NCBI GenBank assembly: GCA_003427395.1
Contig: BFEA01000065.1
Span: 547,986-611,985 of the forward strand
Source: Chara braunii
Lineage: Eukaryota > Streptophyta > Charophyceae > Charales > Characeae
Length of the DNA: 64,000 bases
Direction of reading: 5' to 3'
The translations under genes and the position numbers were made by a program. Positions within the stretch are counted from its first letter, which is position 1. Each line of letters begins with the position of its first letter. The notes below the pieces were generated by a model. That model saw only the letters and a list, made by a program, of their open reading frames with translations, was not told the DNA's origin and ran no database searches. Shown piece after piece: positions 30,734 through 42,889 of this stretch.

Positions 30734-31130
30734 GTAGCTGCAGGCAGCAAGGGAGCCAATCATAGGTTCAACAACAACATATGTTAATCAAGGTCAGGGA
30801 TTGAACAGGCTGAAGGTGTGCTCATACACTACTTAGAGCTCTACTGACTCACAGTAGCTGCAGCCAGCGAGGGAGCCAACCACAGGCTCGACAACGTTCG
30901 CTAATCAAGAGCAGGCATTGAACACACTGAAGGTGTGCTCATACCCTATTCAATCAGCAAGTCTGATCAAACAGATACTCACAGCTCTAGTGACACACGG
31001 TAGCTGCAGCCAGCGAGGGAGTCAACCACAGGCTCGACAGCGTACGTTAATCAAGAGCAGGCATTGAACACACTGAAGGTGTGCTCATACCCTATTCAAT
31101 CAGCCAGTCTGATCAAACAGATACACGAAC
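30734..31130 (+). repeat. Three tandem units of 120-147 bp
   Basis: GTAGCTGCAG-x-CAGC starts units at 30734, about 30854 and 31000. Each contains AGGCTCGACA or a variant, then AATCAAGAGCAGGCATTGAA and CTGAAGGTGTGCTCATAC. Unit 2 has about 27 extra bp (ATTCAATCAGCAAGTCTGAT). No ORF. Confidence 0.88.
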
Positions 31131-31189
31131 CCAGTCGTTGGACAGGGATATATTCCTGCGCACTCCAACTCGTGTATGAGCAAGCGATA

Positions 31190-31312
31190 CTCTCATGTTG
31201 AGATCAACCGATGAAGAGGTACTAATCAGCATACCCCTAATCAAGTAGGGGGGGGGTACGAATGGAGAGGTACTAATCAGCGGACTTCTATTCAAGCAAG
31301 GGGGGGGGGGGA
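31190..31312 (+). repeat. Short tandem duplication with G-runs
   Basis: AGAGGTACTAATCAGC occurs twice about 62 bp apart, each followed by a long G-run (about 31249 and about 31302). Confidence 0.7.
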
Positions 31313-31527
31313 ACGAGACTCTTCAACCTACGTGAAGCGGGGGCGTGAAAGAGAGAGTGTGTTAGCAAGAAAGAGTGAGTGGCAGAGAAATGGAAGGTGA
31401 GTGAGGGAGAGAGAGAGATAAAAATGTGAGAAAGCGCCACCATGTGGGGGAATGAGAACACAGGTAAGTGAAGAAGCAAATCAGGGATAAAGTGGGGGCT
31501 TAGTGAAAGTGATAAGGAGAGTACCCG

Positions 31528-31915
<388 letters not shown>

Positions 31916-32990
31916 AGGGAGAGAGAGAAAGGGAGAGAGCGAGAAGAAGGTAAAGTCTGAAATGATAAGCCTGGACAGTCGGTCATCATTACCCTCTTAT
32001 TACTACAGTGAATCAATACAAACACTTGGTTGTGCTGATACGAATTCCAGGGCTGCAATCAGGGCATCACAAAATTCCAAAAATACCCCTGTCGAGTTTC
32101 ACACTGAAAACTTTACTGTTTCTCCTTGAGTTTTGACCTCACCTTCGAGAGACAGCTCTCGCCATGAACAGGGACTGTACTCTTTCAATGTGATAGGGGA
32201 AAAGTATTGGTTAAGTGAATAGGGACTAAGTTGAGAACTCTCATTGTAAGAACAGTGAGCTTCATGACTACGGGAGAGTCTAGAGGTGCTACCGGCTATT
32301 GGTTGCCTTCTGCAATTACCATAAAATTATGTCGAATCACAAAAACTGCCACTACTGCCCCTCATACATTATTGGGTATTACACTTGTACTATCACCGCT
32401 GTCATGCTAAGTTGTCGCGAATGAGCATATTTGTGAGCTATGCCATTATTAGTTAGTACATTAATAACACACCGTGTGATCGTGACAACGACACAACAAC
32501 AATATGTTGTGAGATCACAGCATCAACATGGTGACCGCAGCTGCCCGGTAAAATGTGGGTATGTTGTGCGGGAATTATGAGCTTCAAAAAAGACTGTACT
32601 AACATGTCGAGGGGTCATAATGTGGTCTTGACGTCGGACAGGATAAATCTCAGCCAGACTCTAAGCATCAAGGGCATCAATCTATAGTGAGCCCTGAGTG
32701 ACAGTCCCGAGTCAATCTGAGGCTAGCCCTGTGCACAATCTGCGACACCAACAAGGACTCATGCAAGCTGGTGATTGCAACCTTGACAGACTTAATGTAC
32801 TTCTGGACTCTACAAACTCGTCAAAACTGGAAACGTTTCTAAGATCTTGCGAACTCAACAGCGTTGCATACCTCCTCGCTATGTTGGTCGAATGTATTCG
32901 TTCTTTTTTTTATTTTTAGTTTTATTTTGTTGTGTGTACCGGAAAGATTCCTGATCCAATTCATGAGTGGGGTCGTGACACGCAAAACAA
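31916..32990. other. No gene seen
   Basis: I see no family resemblance in any frame and no repeat beyond short homopolymers. Confidence 0.4.
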
Positions 32991-33330
32991 CCTCACTCCC
33001 TGTTCTGTCGTTGAGGACCTTTGAAGCAAGCACGACGGGTGACAGACGCCGTTGTCCTTGGCTTCACCGACGAATAGGGACCCCCTCCCGAGTTTCCTCA
33101 TATCGGCGGGGATATGCCCACTCAAGGGATGGTAACAGCTCGTGCGGGTGGAGGTAAGGCGTGCCTCGCGTGACCCTGTCCTGTCGTAGGGGTCTGCGAG
33201 AAGTACGGGTGGCGCACTCGGTCGGAGCGACAAACGCTCACCACGGTGAAGTCCTATAAAATCCTGCATGACTCGGTCGGGAGGGTCCCCCTGTAGGACC
33301 GGTGCGCTCAACAACGTGACCTTTGCTTCG
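32991..33330 (+). repeat. LTR-like fragment
   Basis: GGGGATATGCCCACTCAAGG, GTAACAGCTCGTGCGGGTG, CCCTGTCCTGTCGTAGGGG, then TCGGTCGGGAGGGTCCC and GGTGCGCTCAACA follow 53310-53545 block by block, so this is another copy of the LTR that precedes gypsy 2. Its start (32991-33100) also matches 42415-42515. A degraded PBS-like sequence (ACGTGACCTTTGC) follows where gypsy 2 has its tRNA-Asp site. Confidence 0.65.
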
Positions 33331-33824
33331 TCAAGGGCCCTTCAAAAGGACTGCCCTCTCCCACCAGATGCTCCACCAGAAAGAATTTCGACTCTCTAGA
33401 TAGAGCGCTCACGACTCCTGGACTAGATGAGGACTCCCAAGTCGAACTCTCTTCCTCACGATAAGAAGAGATTGAGATGGGAAGATAAGGTAAGGAAACA
33501 ATACACCTCGCGATAGCTGCTCCCAACCAAAAAAATTTCACCACTTACGCCAACGTGCATTTTGACGACCGGTCATAGCCTCGGTACCACCCACGATGCA
33601 ACGCAACGCAGTGCCACCTCAGGGAAAATGTCATATCTCTCTCATCATTCCACATACATCCATTGTCGCCACAACTCTCACGTTGTTGCCATAACCTTCC
33701 AATCCAACTCCTCTGTATCGGGAGAGACTCAAACAAATCAGTGTCGATGCATCCTTGCTACGTAGAAGTTTCATCAACGCACCAAGTAGCCAAGATACAA
33801 GCGCCAGTATGACGATACCTGAAC

Positions 33825-33840
33825 CAGCTCCGATACAAAT
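33825..33840 (-). promoter_or_regulatory. Degenerate tRNA-iMet primer-binding site
   Basis: On the minus strand, directly after the LTR end CTTGCA, the sequence ATTTGTATCGGAGC matches the usual iMet PBS TGGTATCAGAGC at about 10 of 12 positions. It shows that the LTR at 33841-34865 is, or was, a 5' LTR of a minus-strand element. Confidence 0.6.
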
Positions 33841-34865
33841 TGCAAGGAATATGAGCGGGAGCGATAGACAGAAATCCAAATTGTAAAATCATGTTGTAGT
33901 CCAGATAGTTAAGAACCAAATAGAAAACATAATGCACCGAGATACAAGCTAAATAAGAGTAATATAATAAATTCAAATGTTAACGTCGACACTCTCTTAC
34001 CACATGAACACAATATCTAATGTCGCTCTTCCTTATTGGTGTTGAGCGTTCAACTTATAATACTCAGCCTAGACTAGCCTACACTATGTTTATGCAACAA
34101 GATTCACTTTGAAGTTGAAGATCAATGCATGTGACGACGTCGCCAGTGCAGATTACCAGCATACACCAAATACGTGTCTCACTCCTCCCCTCATCACGCC
34201 GTCTTCCCACCGCATGTGTTTCCTTCCCCAAAAACCACCATCGCCATTACCCGCATTTGTGCCTGAGCTGCTCGACTATGGTCGTCGTGCGCTTGCTACC
34301 ACAACAATGCCTCTCTCTCACCTCCAACCCCCATGTGTTTTTTTTTTTTTCCAACATCAGGTAGTCATGTCAGCGCTACTGCAACAGTGTGGCCGCCTGC
34401 TTGCATAAAGTCAAAGAGTGCCTCTGCTGGGTGAGGCATTTTCCTTAATGGAAAATGTTGTCCAGCCTCTGGCTGCGTGTGCCCAATAGGTTCATGTCGG
34501 GCCAAAGTATTTGTGCCCATGCTCGTTCAAACCCTGGTCTAGGCCTGCAGAAGTTAAGCTTGCCTAACCACCCAGGCTAAGTGTGTGGTGCTCATTGCTC
34601 GTTGTCTGCTTCCACGTCCAAGCCCAGAGAAGCTTGAAAGCTTCTTGGAATATTCTCATTCTCACGAGCAGGTTTGAGTAATCGATTGGGGCCTAGTATT
34701 TGTCAAGCGCCCAAACACTCAAAAATTACAATTATAGCAGATTTGGGTTCCCCACTATCCATCACCGAACCGACCTTCAATTAGGGCGGGCACATTGCTT
34801 GTTGGGGCCCCATTGGCACTCTGAGGCCGCCGTAGTGCGACCAATGTGAGGGCGTAGTTCTTGCA
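33841..34865 (-). repeat. LTR of the gypsy 1 family, second copy
   Basis: 1,025 bp from TGCAAG to CTTGCA, colinear with the LTR at 9425-10453 but with many substitutions. Followed on the minus strand by a PBS-like site, so it is a 5' LTR. The sequence beyond the PBS (below 33.8 kb) shows no gag, so the internal region has been replaced or lost. Confidence 0.87.
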
Positions 34866-35450
34866 TATTTTTCATCTCACTTGGAAAATTAAATTACAAG
34901 ACATTTGTTGTACTAGTCTAAAATTGAAAACCTATTTAAAATATTTCATAAGCTCATCCTTACTTTTATTCCATCTTCGTTAGATAGATGTAACTGGAAG
35001 GGAAAACTTACTTTCATATGAATAGTTGTCAAATAATCAACCAATAAATTAACCAATCAACCAAATAATCAATAAGCCAAATAACCAACCAACCACTCAA
35101 TTAACCAATCAGTCAACCAATGAATCAATTTAGTTTTCGCTAACATGGAGGAAAATGTTTGTGTGTTTGCAACTACATCACCATGCGCTTCCATTCCCAC
35201 CTCCTCGCACTTCCTGCCTCCGCCTCCTCGCACTTCCTGCCCTCCTTATTACGATATCATTTATGCTTGCCTCCTTTTGTTTGTTAAAACAATTAATCAA
35301 TATATCACTTGAATGATTAATTGATTGGTTGGTTGGTTGGTGGGTCAGTCGGTTGGTTGATTGATTTATTGATTGATTCGTTTTGTATGATTTTGTGGAG
35401 TTGTATACCATAAAGATGACAATACACACACGCAAACACAAGCATATATT
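34866..35450. other. AT-rich non-coding; AATCAACC-type repeats
   Basis: Loose repeats of AACCAATCAACCAA occur at 35040-35130, with complementary GGTTGGTTGGTTG at 35324-35365. The two could pair. Confidence 0.5.
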
Positions 35451-35455
35451 ACACA

Positions 35456-35515
<60 letters not shown>
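35451..35515. repeat. (CA)n microsatellite
   Basis: A nearly pure CA run. Confidence 0.97.
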
Positions 35516-35518
<3 letters not shown>

Positions 35519-35703
35519 TTACAAGTTTGGTGTGAGTAACGTCAATTGCCTTTCGCATGAGTATCTCTAACTATGGACGATGTGGTGATTCCTTATCCAA
35601 CAATTAAATGTATCTTGGGCATGTTGTTCAGGTTCAACCTCTTGATGAGTTTGAAAATGTTTGTCAAAACAATCTACCACATGTTTGTTTTTAGAGTTGA
35701 TTA

Positions 35704-35891
35704 AACAACCATTTCGTCAAAACGGACATATTATATTTTTTGAACGAAATTAAAATTGAGTTTTTGGGCCGAAATCTGGTCCAAAATTTTGACTCCTAGT
35801 AGCCAAAAAATTGGACCAGATTTCGGCCCAAAAACTCAATTGTAATTTCGTTCAAAAAATATAATATGTTCATTTTGACAAAATGGTTGTT
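35704..35891. mobile_element. Hairpin MITE, about 86-bp arms
   Basis: The 188-bp element is almost entirely two inverted arms (35704-35795 and about 35808-35891): AACAACCATTTCGTCAAAAC, then GAACGAAATTAAAATTGAG, TTTTTGGGCCGAAATCTGG and TCCAA, reappear inverted with about five mismatches around a 12-16 bp centre. No ORF. A (CA)n microsatellite begins 20 bp to the right. Clear target-site duplications are not seen. Confidence 0.88.
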
Positions 35892-35910
35892 ATTATAGCA
35901 AACATGACAA

Positions 35911-35911
<1 letters not shown>

Positions 35912-35994
<83 letters not shown>

Positions 35995-36001
35995 CCCCAA
36001 A

Positions 36002-36060
<59 letters not shown>

Positions 36061-36092
36061 TTACACATACAGATACACACACACTCATAGAT

Positions 36093-36126
<34 letters not shown>

Positions 36127-36265
36127 GCGCGCACGATACACACACACACTCACACACACGCTCGCACATACACACACACACACACACTCGACTGTGTAGA
36201 CAGGTGTGCAAACACACACACACACACCACACACACGCATACACATACATACACACACACACTGC
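35912..36265. repeat. Long imperfect (CA)n microsatellite
   Basis: Over 300 bp of CA repeats with interruptions (a CCCCCC run near 35992, TACA and GCGCGCA variants). The Thr-His and Cys-Val frames are artefacts. Confidence 0.97.
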
Positions 36266-36305
36266 TTGTCGCAGGAAGAGCAACACAACTTAAAAAAAAA
36301 ACAAA

Positions 36306-36362
36306 AATCAATCAATCAATCAATCAAAACAAACAACCGATCAATCAAAATCAATCAATCAC
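36306..36362. repeat. (AATC)n microsatellite
   Basis: CAATCAATCAATCAATC and related short repeats. Confidence 0.9.
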
Positions 36363-37440
36363 GGTGTCCGGGGTTAGATAAGGCCCTCTTTTTACCTCTT
36401 CGGCACCTCGAAGGTGAAAATTGGGCCTGACCCATTTTTCTTCAAGCTCGAATATATGTGATCAGACGGATGTTTCGACTGGTTATTTATTTGGACATCC
36501 CAAACATTAAGGGGGGTATCGAACGTCCATCCGGGCAAGTTAGATCTGAAGTCAATTTAAGTCAATTTCCCTCAAGTCCATCTAGTAACATTTGAGAAAA
36601 TTTAAAATATCAAAATTTGATGTAAAGTTCTGAACATTTTACGAGTATTACGTCGAGTAAGCAGTTGTACATTATATTGTCACATAGGATGTCAGGGGAT
36701 AAGCCGAGGTTGGGATTTAACCTTTCCACCCTTGAGTGGGGATGGATGACTCGGGTTTTGGCTGGGGTGAAAATTCAGATTTTTTGTTTTTGGTTCCCTA
36801 CATTTCCCGTCAAGTGGAATGCATGTAACCTTTCGTATTTTTTTTGAAAACGATCATTCCATGTAGCAAGAGAAAATGCCCCAACCTCATCATCACTTAC
36901 CCCAACCAGCGCAGGCACCTCTATTTCCATAATGACCACCCCCATTCCCACCCGAGCATCCCCAACCACAGCCATGCACCCTCACCCCCACCCGTTGTCA
37001 ACCGAAGGAAGTGATCCGTTGGCACGCCAACCGAACCCTGTGTATCGCCCCGCATCTGTCACCCTCGGGAGGGACGATTGAGGCTCTTGTATCTTGCAAG
37101 AAAACGGTTAGTATAGACTCACATAACAAGGATCGGAGAAGACTATGAACATAACGACGAGATGCTCATAGAACAACGTTTGGAAGGAACAAAAAATATA
37201 TTTCCATTTAATCCAAAATGATGGGGTTCGTCACGCTATCCCCGAACCCAAAGATAGGTCCCGCATCCTGGTCAGGGAAATCAGTCCGAGTCCCGACCGA
37301 CCTCACTGACAATCTAGGGCGAATCCTCCGCCCGATGGGGTGCCGCCGATATCGGGTCCGTTGATCCCATGGGACGATGCTTGAACTCATTGCGTCAGAG
37401 GAAGAATCGAGGGTTCATCATGGCCACTGCTCACGATTGA
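36363..37440. other. No gene seen
   Basis: No family resemblance in any frame; no large repeat recognised. Confidence 0.4.
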
Positions 37441-37579
37441 GTTTCACCATGGGTTGACCTTGCCACCTGTTCTCCAAAGGAAAAGAGACCCCAGCGACCA
37501 GACTTTTTTCCTAGCCCAACTGAGTCACCGGGTCTGTATCTTGGACAAGGTTATGCCTTAACTGAGGCTCGTGCGGACC

Positions 37580-38210
37580 GATGTGTCAACTTGTTTGTTC
37601 CCAATCCCTCAGTCCCGAATTGGTCAAAGGGTCCCTGCTTGGTCTTAAATACCTCGGCTCATTTTCAATGTCCCGGCTTGATCTTAAATGTTCAAGTTTG
37701 ATTCCCCGTAACCCTAATGTTTCGGGCCGCCTGTCGCTGGGTCACGAAAATCCCGGTCTGATTGTAAGGCCCCAGCAGACCCCGAATACCTCGGGTCGAC
37801 CCAAAGGTCTTGGCTTGCCCCAAATTCCCCAAGTCACGCTCGAAGTCCCTGTCTCACCCGAAATCCCTGCTAACGTCCAAAAGCCCGGTTCAACTTCCTA
37901 TGGCCGGTACGTTGATCAGTGCCCAATGATCCCGCCCCTCCGCACTTAGTTCGTGGTCCCAGACAAAGTTTCCTAGTCCCTAGCCAATAGACGTCCACTT
38001 GGATTTGCAGTCCAAGGACAATAAAGCACGACCTCGTGGTCCCTGGTTGATAAAGTCCCGCAGTCGTGCTCAATGTGGCTGGTAAAAAATGTTCCAACTT
38101 GTCTCCCCGTAGTCCCGCTGTTCCGGTCTGACTGTCATCGGTCTCCAGTCCTGATCCGATCGGAAGGCTCAGCTTGCTTGAGCCTGCGTCCCGTTGTCGG
38201 GCGGCCGAAG
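37580..38210 (+). repeat. Degenerate short tandem repeats (CCCGGTCTGATT-type)
   Basis: Loosely periodic phrases such as CCCGGCTTGATCTTAAATG, TCCCGGTCTGATTGTAAGG and CCGGTCTGACTGTC recur roughly every 30-45 bp, with GGAAGGCTCAGCTTGCTTG at the end. The same phrases appear at 42520-42740 (CCCGGTCTGATTGCAAGG, GGAAGGTCCTACTCGCTTG). Confidence 0.55.
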
Positions 38211-38860
38211 GTCAGTCGGTCACCCGAAATCCGACGGATTAACCCTTAGTTTATCTGTCTAAAGAGGGATTAACCGCAACCTTTGTTCGAACCATCGGGA
38301 GAAATTAGGGGTTGGAAAAAAGACCTTTAATATTCTCCATGTCAAGTATTAACACTGACCCTAGAAATCTACAAGAGGAATGACCATGCTTGTAGCACCT
38401 AGTACCTAATGTTTTCGTCAGTTCCGGACCTAATTCCGAAGCGACGAGCCGCGGGGCAGGAATACGTAAATAGGGTTTGGCACAACTCTTTTGCATCGTG
38501 CAATTGGTGTCGAAATGACCCCATGAATTTTTATTAATTTAAATATTAATATTAAAATTGAGAAAAATAATTAAAAATAATGGGAGGGGCGAGAATAATA
38601 GGATAATTGCTAAATATTTAAATTTTTATCTGAGTTCGTTCTTCAAGGGATTATTCATCATTTTCATTATTTCTGATAATGGATTTAGAAATGAGAAAAA
38701 TAATTTAAAAAATAATAAAAGGGAGGAAAAACGAAGGAAAATTATTATTTAATTAAATTTGGCTGGTGTTTATTTATGATGAAATTGATCTTCATTTTCA
38801 TGTTTCTCGATGACCGAACCAAAAATGGAAAAAAAAAAAAAACGACATTCGACATATTTC
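38211..38860. other. AT-rich, no gene
   Basis: 38540-38790 is strongly AT-rich with AAAATAATTAAAAATAAT-type sequence. Nothing coding. Confidence 0.45.
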
Positions 38861-39225
38861 AGGTTCGGTATTGGTGCGGATTTGGTTCAGCGTCGGTGTG
38901 GTACACGTCACGGCATGATTTTCAGGTTCGGTATTGGGCCGACGTCGGCATGCTTCAGGTTCGGTAATATTACGGGGATGAGGCATTCTATGGTATTCGG
39001 CATGTATCAAACTCGGTATTGGTTCGGCATCGGAGTGGTACACACCGCTGCATTGTTTGCAGGTTCAGTATTGATTTGGCGTGGACATGGAACTGCTGGC
39101 TGGTACTTACTTTCAGGTCCGGAACAGGGCCGGAACAGGTCCGGAACTACCACGGTATTTCTGCTTTCTACGGTATTCGGCGTCGGTAAAGTTCGGTATT
39201 GGTATGGTACTTCGGATTCAGCATG
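38861..39225 (+). repeat. Degenerate minisatellite with CAGGTTCGGTATTGG unit
   Basis: The phrase CAGGTTCGGTATTGG or a close variant occurs near 38861, 38923, 38957, 39009, 39060 and 39190, with GGTGTGGTACAC and GGAGTGGTACACACCG between copies. Frames differ, so no protein repeat is implied. Confidence 0.7.
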
Positions 39226-41930
39226 ACTACACGTTGACATTCATGGTACCAGTGCGGCCCGCCTTCTATTGGGTTCGGTGCTTGGTCTGGGTGGGGACTC
39301 CTGCGGCATTCCGTGGTTAATGGCGTTATTCTAATAGGATCATGACCCTAAGACAAATACTAAGTTGACACTGGGGCGATTCCGGTTCGATATTGTTATC
39401 CCTTAGTACGACGTTGGGATCTGACGCCATGATTTTAACCTCCAATTCAGGGATGGTAACAGATTTGACACAGGTACGGTGTTTGTGTATTTGGGATGAC
39501 ATCCCGACCGCAGTCCGAGACTTTAGCTTGGCACGGTTGATGGTTACTAGGACAACCCCTGTTGTTCAAAAAGACGAATGATTGGAACTGTAGTTGGTTC
39601 GTTGCGAGTTTGTAAAGTTACTTCTGGTACGAATGCTGATCAGGAACTGGTATGGCACATCTGCAACTCGGTGTGGTGTCTTTTATGTGGCCGGTAAAGG
39701 TGCTTGCCGCCGCTGCTTGTGGCGGTTGTTTCCTGATACGACTACTGGGTTGGCACTGGGCCAGTTTCCTGCAGTTGGTTTGTTTATATCTGACACGGTG
39801 AACCGGTGGGCACAAGGACAACGTAGTGAGGTCGGATTTTACTGGGGAACGGCGATGGGACGGCACACCGCGACGAGGTACTGATTCTTTTACACGGCTA
39901 TTGCCTTAGAGCAGTTGTGCCATTTGGTTCCGCCTTCAGTACTGGATTCGTATTTCGAGTATGAAAGTAGGACCAGGACTGTGCACTCGTTGCGCCCAGT
40001 TTGGACCACAGGATACCAATCCAGAGCCACGGGGCCTAGAAGCCCGGACTGGACGCACAAATGGTACCAGTCCCTAGTTGCATACAGGTAATGGTTACTG
40101 GGAACTGGTGCTCCGCTCTGGCTTGAGGCCACAACACCAGGGATAATATAAGGAGTCCAACAGAGGAGAAGGACACAGTGTACCTGGTGTACGCCGCGAA
40201 AAAGGCCCGATAGAGCGTGCATAAGAGAATCGGGCAGAGGAAAGCTCGGGCATGGAGGAGGTGAAATTAAGAGGGAGAGGAGGAGATAGCGCGCCTGGTG
40301 TGCGCAGTCCGTGTTAGGAATCCGTGCCAGGTTTGGATGGCTAGCTGCTGAAGGGAAGCGAGCCTCAACTAAGGAACTCATACACGCTAGTGAGGACAAC
40401 TGGTACAACGCACGAGCTCTTACCCGGAAAGAAGGAGGGCCGCGTCAGCTATCTTCGAGTGAGACGGAAGCTGGAAACGAGGAGGAACACAGCTCGGCGC
40501 ATGACCTTGGGCGCAATGCGAACCTCTTATTTCGCGGCTGCCTTCTGACAACTGCAGGTGGTCAAACAGGCCGCGGGGCAGCATGTGTCTGTTCGTTACC
40601 GTTTCGTACTGAGGAACGAGCGTCGAGCTACGATTGAAGTGGAAGCAAAGATGCTTTTATGTGGCTGAATGAAGTCGAGCCCCCGACCCGTACCTGTTTC
40701 CCCCCCTGACTACGAGGCACAAGTGTATTGGGCACCCCTGGTCGAGAGCTCTAGCTGATGGGGAAGGACATGGCGCTCGGTGGCGATATGTTTTGAGGTG
40801 AACTTGGCGGTGCTGAGGGACGCATAGAGTGGATTAATGAGCCAGGAGCGACCGCGTATCAGTGGAAGTGAACAGCGTTGAGGGCCACCAGAAAGGAATG
40901 CGTGCCCGGTTTAACTCACCTTCAGCGGGAACCTCCGCTGATGAAGCGAGTGTTCTCGAGGGTGTCGGAATCCGCGCCTTATGGTTGACTGATGAGCTGA
41001 CCGTTGGCTGCATGGCAAAACTGTTGAACTACTCCCGGATTTGTAAAGAGATTTCATCCATACCTGCTGGCCGCAGTGTCAGTTGCTCCAATTTACATCC
41101 AACGATGGCTGAAGAGTTAAATGGCAAACAGACCTCTGTCGATTTCTCCGTAAACCGGTGAGGTTTAACATTTTAAGGTATCAAACTGTTCTGAGTAGTC
41201 TTTTGCAGGGAAAGAGGGGAGTTCAGTTGGGCATCTGTACGGGAATAAAGTGGGATAGCGGACACCATTCCACTCTATTATTTCACGTTAATCATCCACC
41301 ATCCTTTCTATCAGCGCTATTGGTCATCTGCTGATTCTTCCCGGCCGGCACGGGCAGTGTGAGAGAACGAGGGAAAGGACCAGGGGAAGCGCCATGAGAA
41401 AGAGAGCGCGGGTTGAAGAAGGGTAAGAGTGAGTGGAGAGAGGATCGAAGAGGGGGGGGGCAAAACAACTATCGTAAGGGAAGAGAGAGACGATGACTGA
41501 AGGGGGAACATAATTGGAGAAGAAAATAACTTAGCAAAGGAGACGAAGGGGGCTGATCGTTGAAAGAGTTGCGGGGGTGGGGAAAATCGAAGAAATAAAA
41601 TTGAATTATATAATTGTTTCGTCAGTATGTGTCAAGCCTTGAGACTAAAACGGGTCTATATTTGCATCGGGTTTGCTCTCGTGACTACTTGAGTCGAGCG
41701 TTTGGACGCCATTGTGCAAGTGAGACTCCTGAAACGGTATCTTCGAGCTGGTGCGTTGACAAGCCCTCGAACCTCGACTGCAATGGTCGCGCGCTGAGCG
41801 TCGTCGTTGGGCCACTGGAAACGAGCTTTCTTTTTTCTAATCTCAAGAGGGTCACCGAGAAGTGAAAGTTTCAGTTACTACAAGTCTGACCTCGATTGTG
41901 CGTAGCTTGATGTTGGGGAAGGGTGTATGG
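39226..41930. other. No gene recognised
   Basis: Several 60-170 codon frames on both strands overlap each other and lack motifs. Composition is mixed, with G-runs near 41453. No repeat family shared with the rest of the window was noticed, apart from diffuse GGTACxxxxxTGG phrases continuing from 39.2 kb. Confidence 0.4.
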
Positions 41931-41933
41931 TTT

Positions 41934-42052
41934 GAGAGAGAGAGAGAGCGGAAGTGCATCAGAGAGAAAAGCGAATCAGAGAGAGAGTGAACAGAGAGAG
42001 AGAGAGAGAGAGGAAGCTAACCAGAGAGAGTGTGAACGGAGAGAGAGGAGGG
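41934..42052. repeat. Imperfect (GA)n
   Basis: GA runs interrupted by GCGGAAGTGCATC, GTGAACAG and similar words. Confidence 0.93.
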
Positions 42053-42409
42053 AGCTACGCAAAACCAAGGGGGGGGAAGCAAAAGAGAGATATTAAATAT
42101 TTATTTGTTTCTCTAATCATATGACTGATCAGCTAACGGTGTTGCCTTTACTGCGTTGAGGGAATCTTTACCAATGCATCTGCATGCTCTAATCAGTCCG
42201 CCCGGCCTTGTTATCTGAAATATTGTCTCTCTAAAAAGTACCTTCTTAAGACGATGTTTTGCATTGAGAGCTTGAAGATCTCTGATTGGCAGATAAACGC
42301 ATTACTTCGTTCTTGTGCTAAAAGCATCGAGAAAACTGCACAACCGATAAGGACCTTTAAGATTGATAGAAAGAGGATGCTATGACAGGTAAAACTGGTA
42401 CAGAGTACC

Positions 42410-42520
42410 TGCTGGTCGCTGAGGACCTCTGAAGCGGGCGCAGCGAGTGACAGGCATTGTTGCCCCTGGCTTCAGCGAACAGTAGGAGCCCCTCCCCGGG
42501 TCTCCTCACACCGTTCTCCC
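42410..42520 (+). repeat. LTR-like fragment
   Basis: GAGGACCTCTGAAGCGGGC, GTGACAGGCATTGTTGCCCC, GGCTTCAGCGAACAGTAGGA and GCCCCTCCC match 33010-33080 in order. Truncated. Confidence 0.6.
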
Positions 42521-42889
42521 GGTCTGATTGCAAGGGTCTTGACTCGGCCCCGTAGACCCACTGTCTCGGCCTTACACTCGTTGGTCGCGAGATCCCGGTT
42601 GGAACGGAAGGTCCTACTCGCTTGAGCCTGGATCCTGGTCTGAGCCCGAGGACTCGGCTCGCTGTGAAGTCTCGGGCGCCCGTTGGCACACGCCCATTTC
42701 GTCGACTGAGCGCAGGATTGCCCACAACCACGGGCTCGCGCAGTGGATGCTCGACTGCACGTTGGCCTTGCGCCCTCGAGCGTGTACCTGCACACGCGAT
42801 ATCTCGACTGAGAGAACGGGTTTGCACGCTGGTGCGCGCCTGTGAGCGCGGGTGTCTTCAAAGCGTGCGGGACCGTCCGCGTAATTGCG

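Noticed and set aside
30008-30763. 251-aa minus-strand protein
   Set aside because: Overlapped by plus-strand frames, no motif, and amino-acid composition typical of random open frames.
34866-35450. Foldback element from AACC and GGTT repeats
   Set aside because: Pairing comes from simple-sequence repeats of different length, without defined ends.
35796-36293. Long Cys-Val and Thr-His reading frames
   Set aside because: Direct translation of a CA microsatellite.
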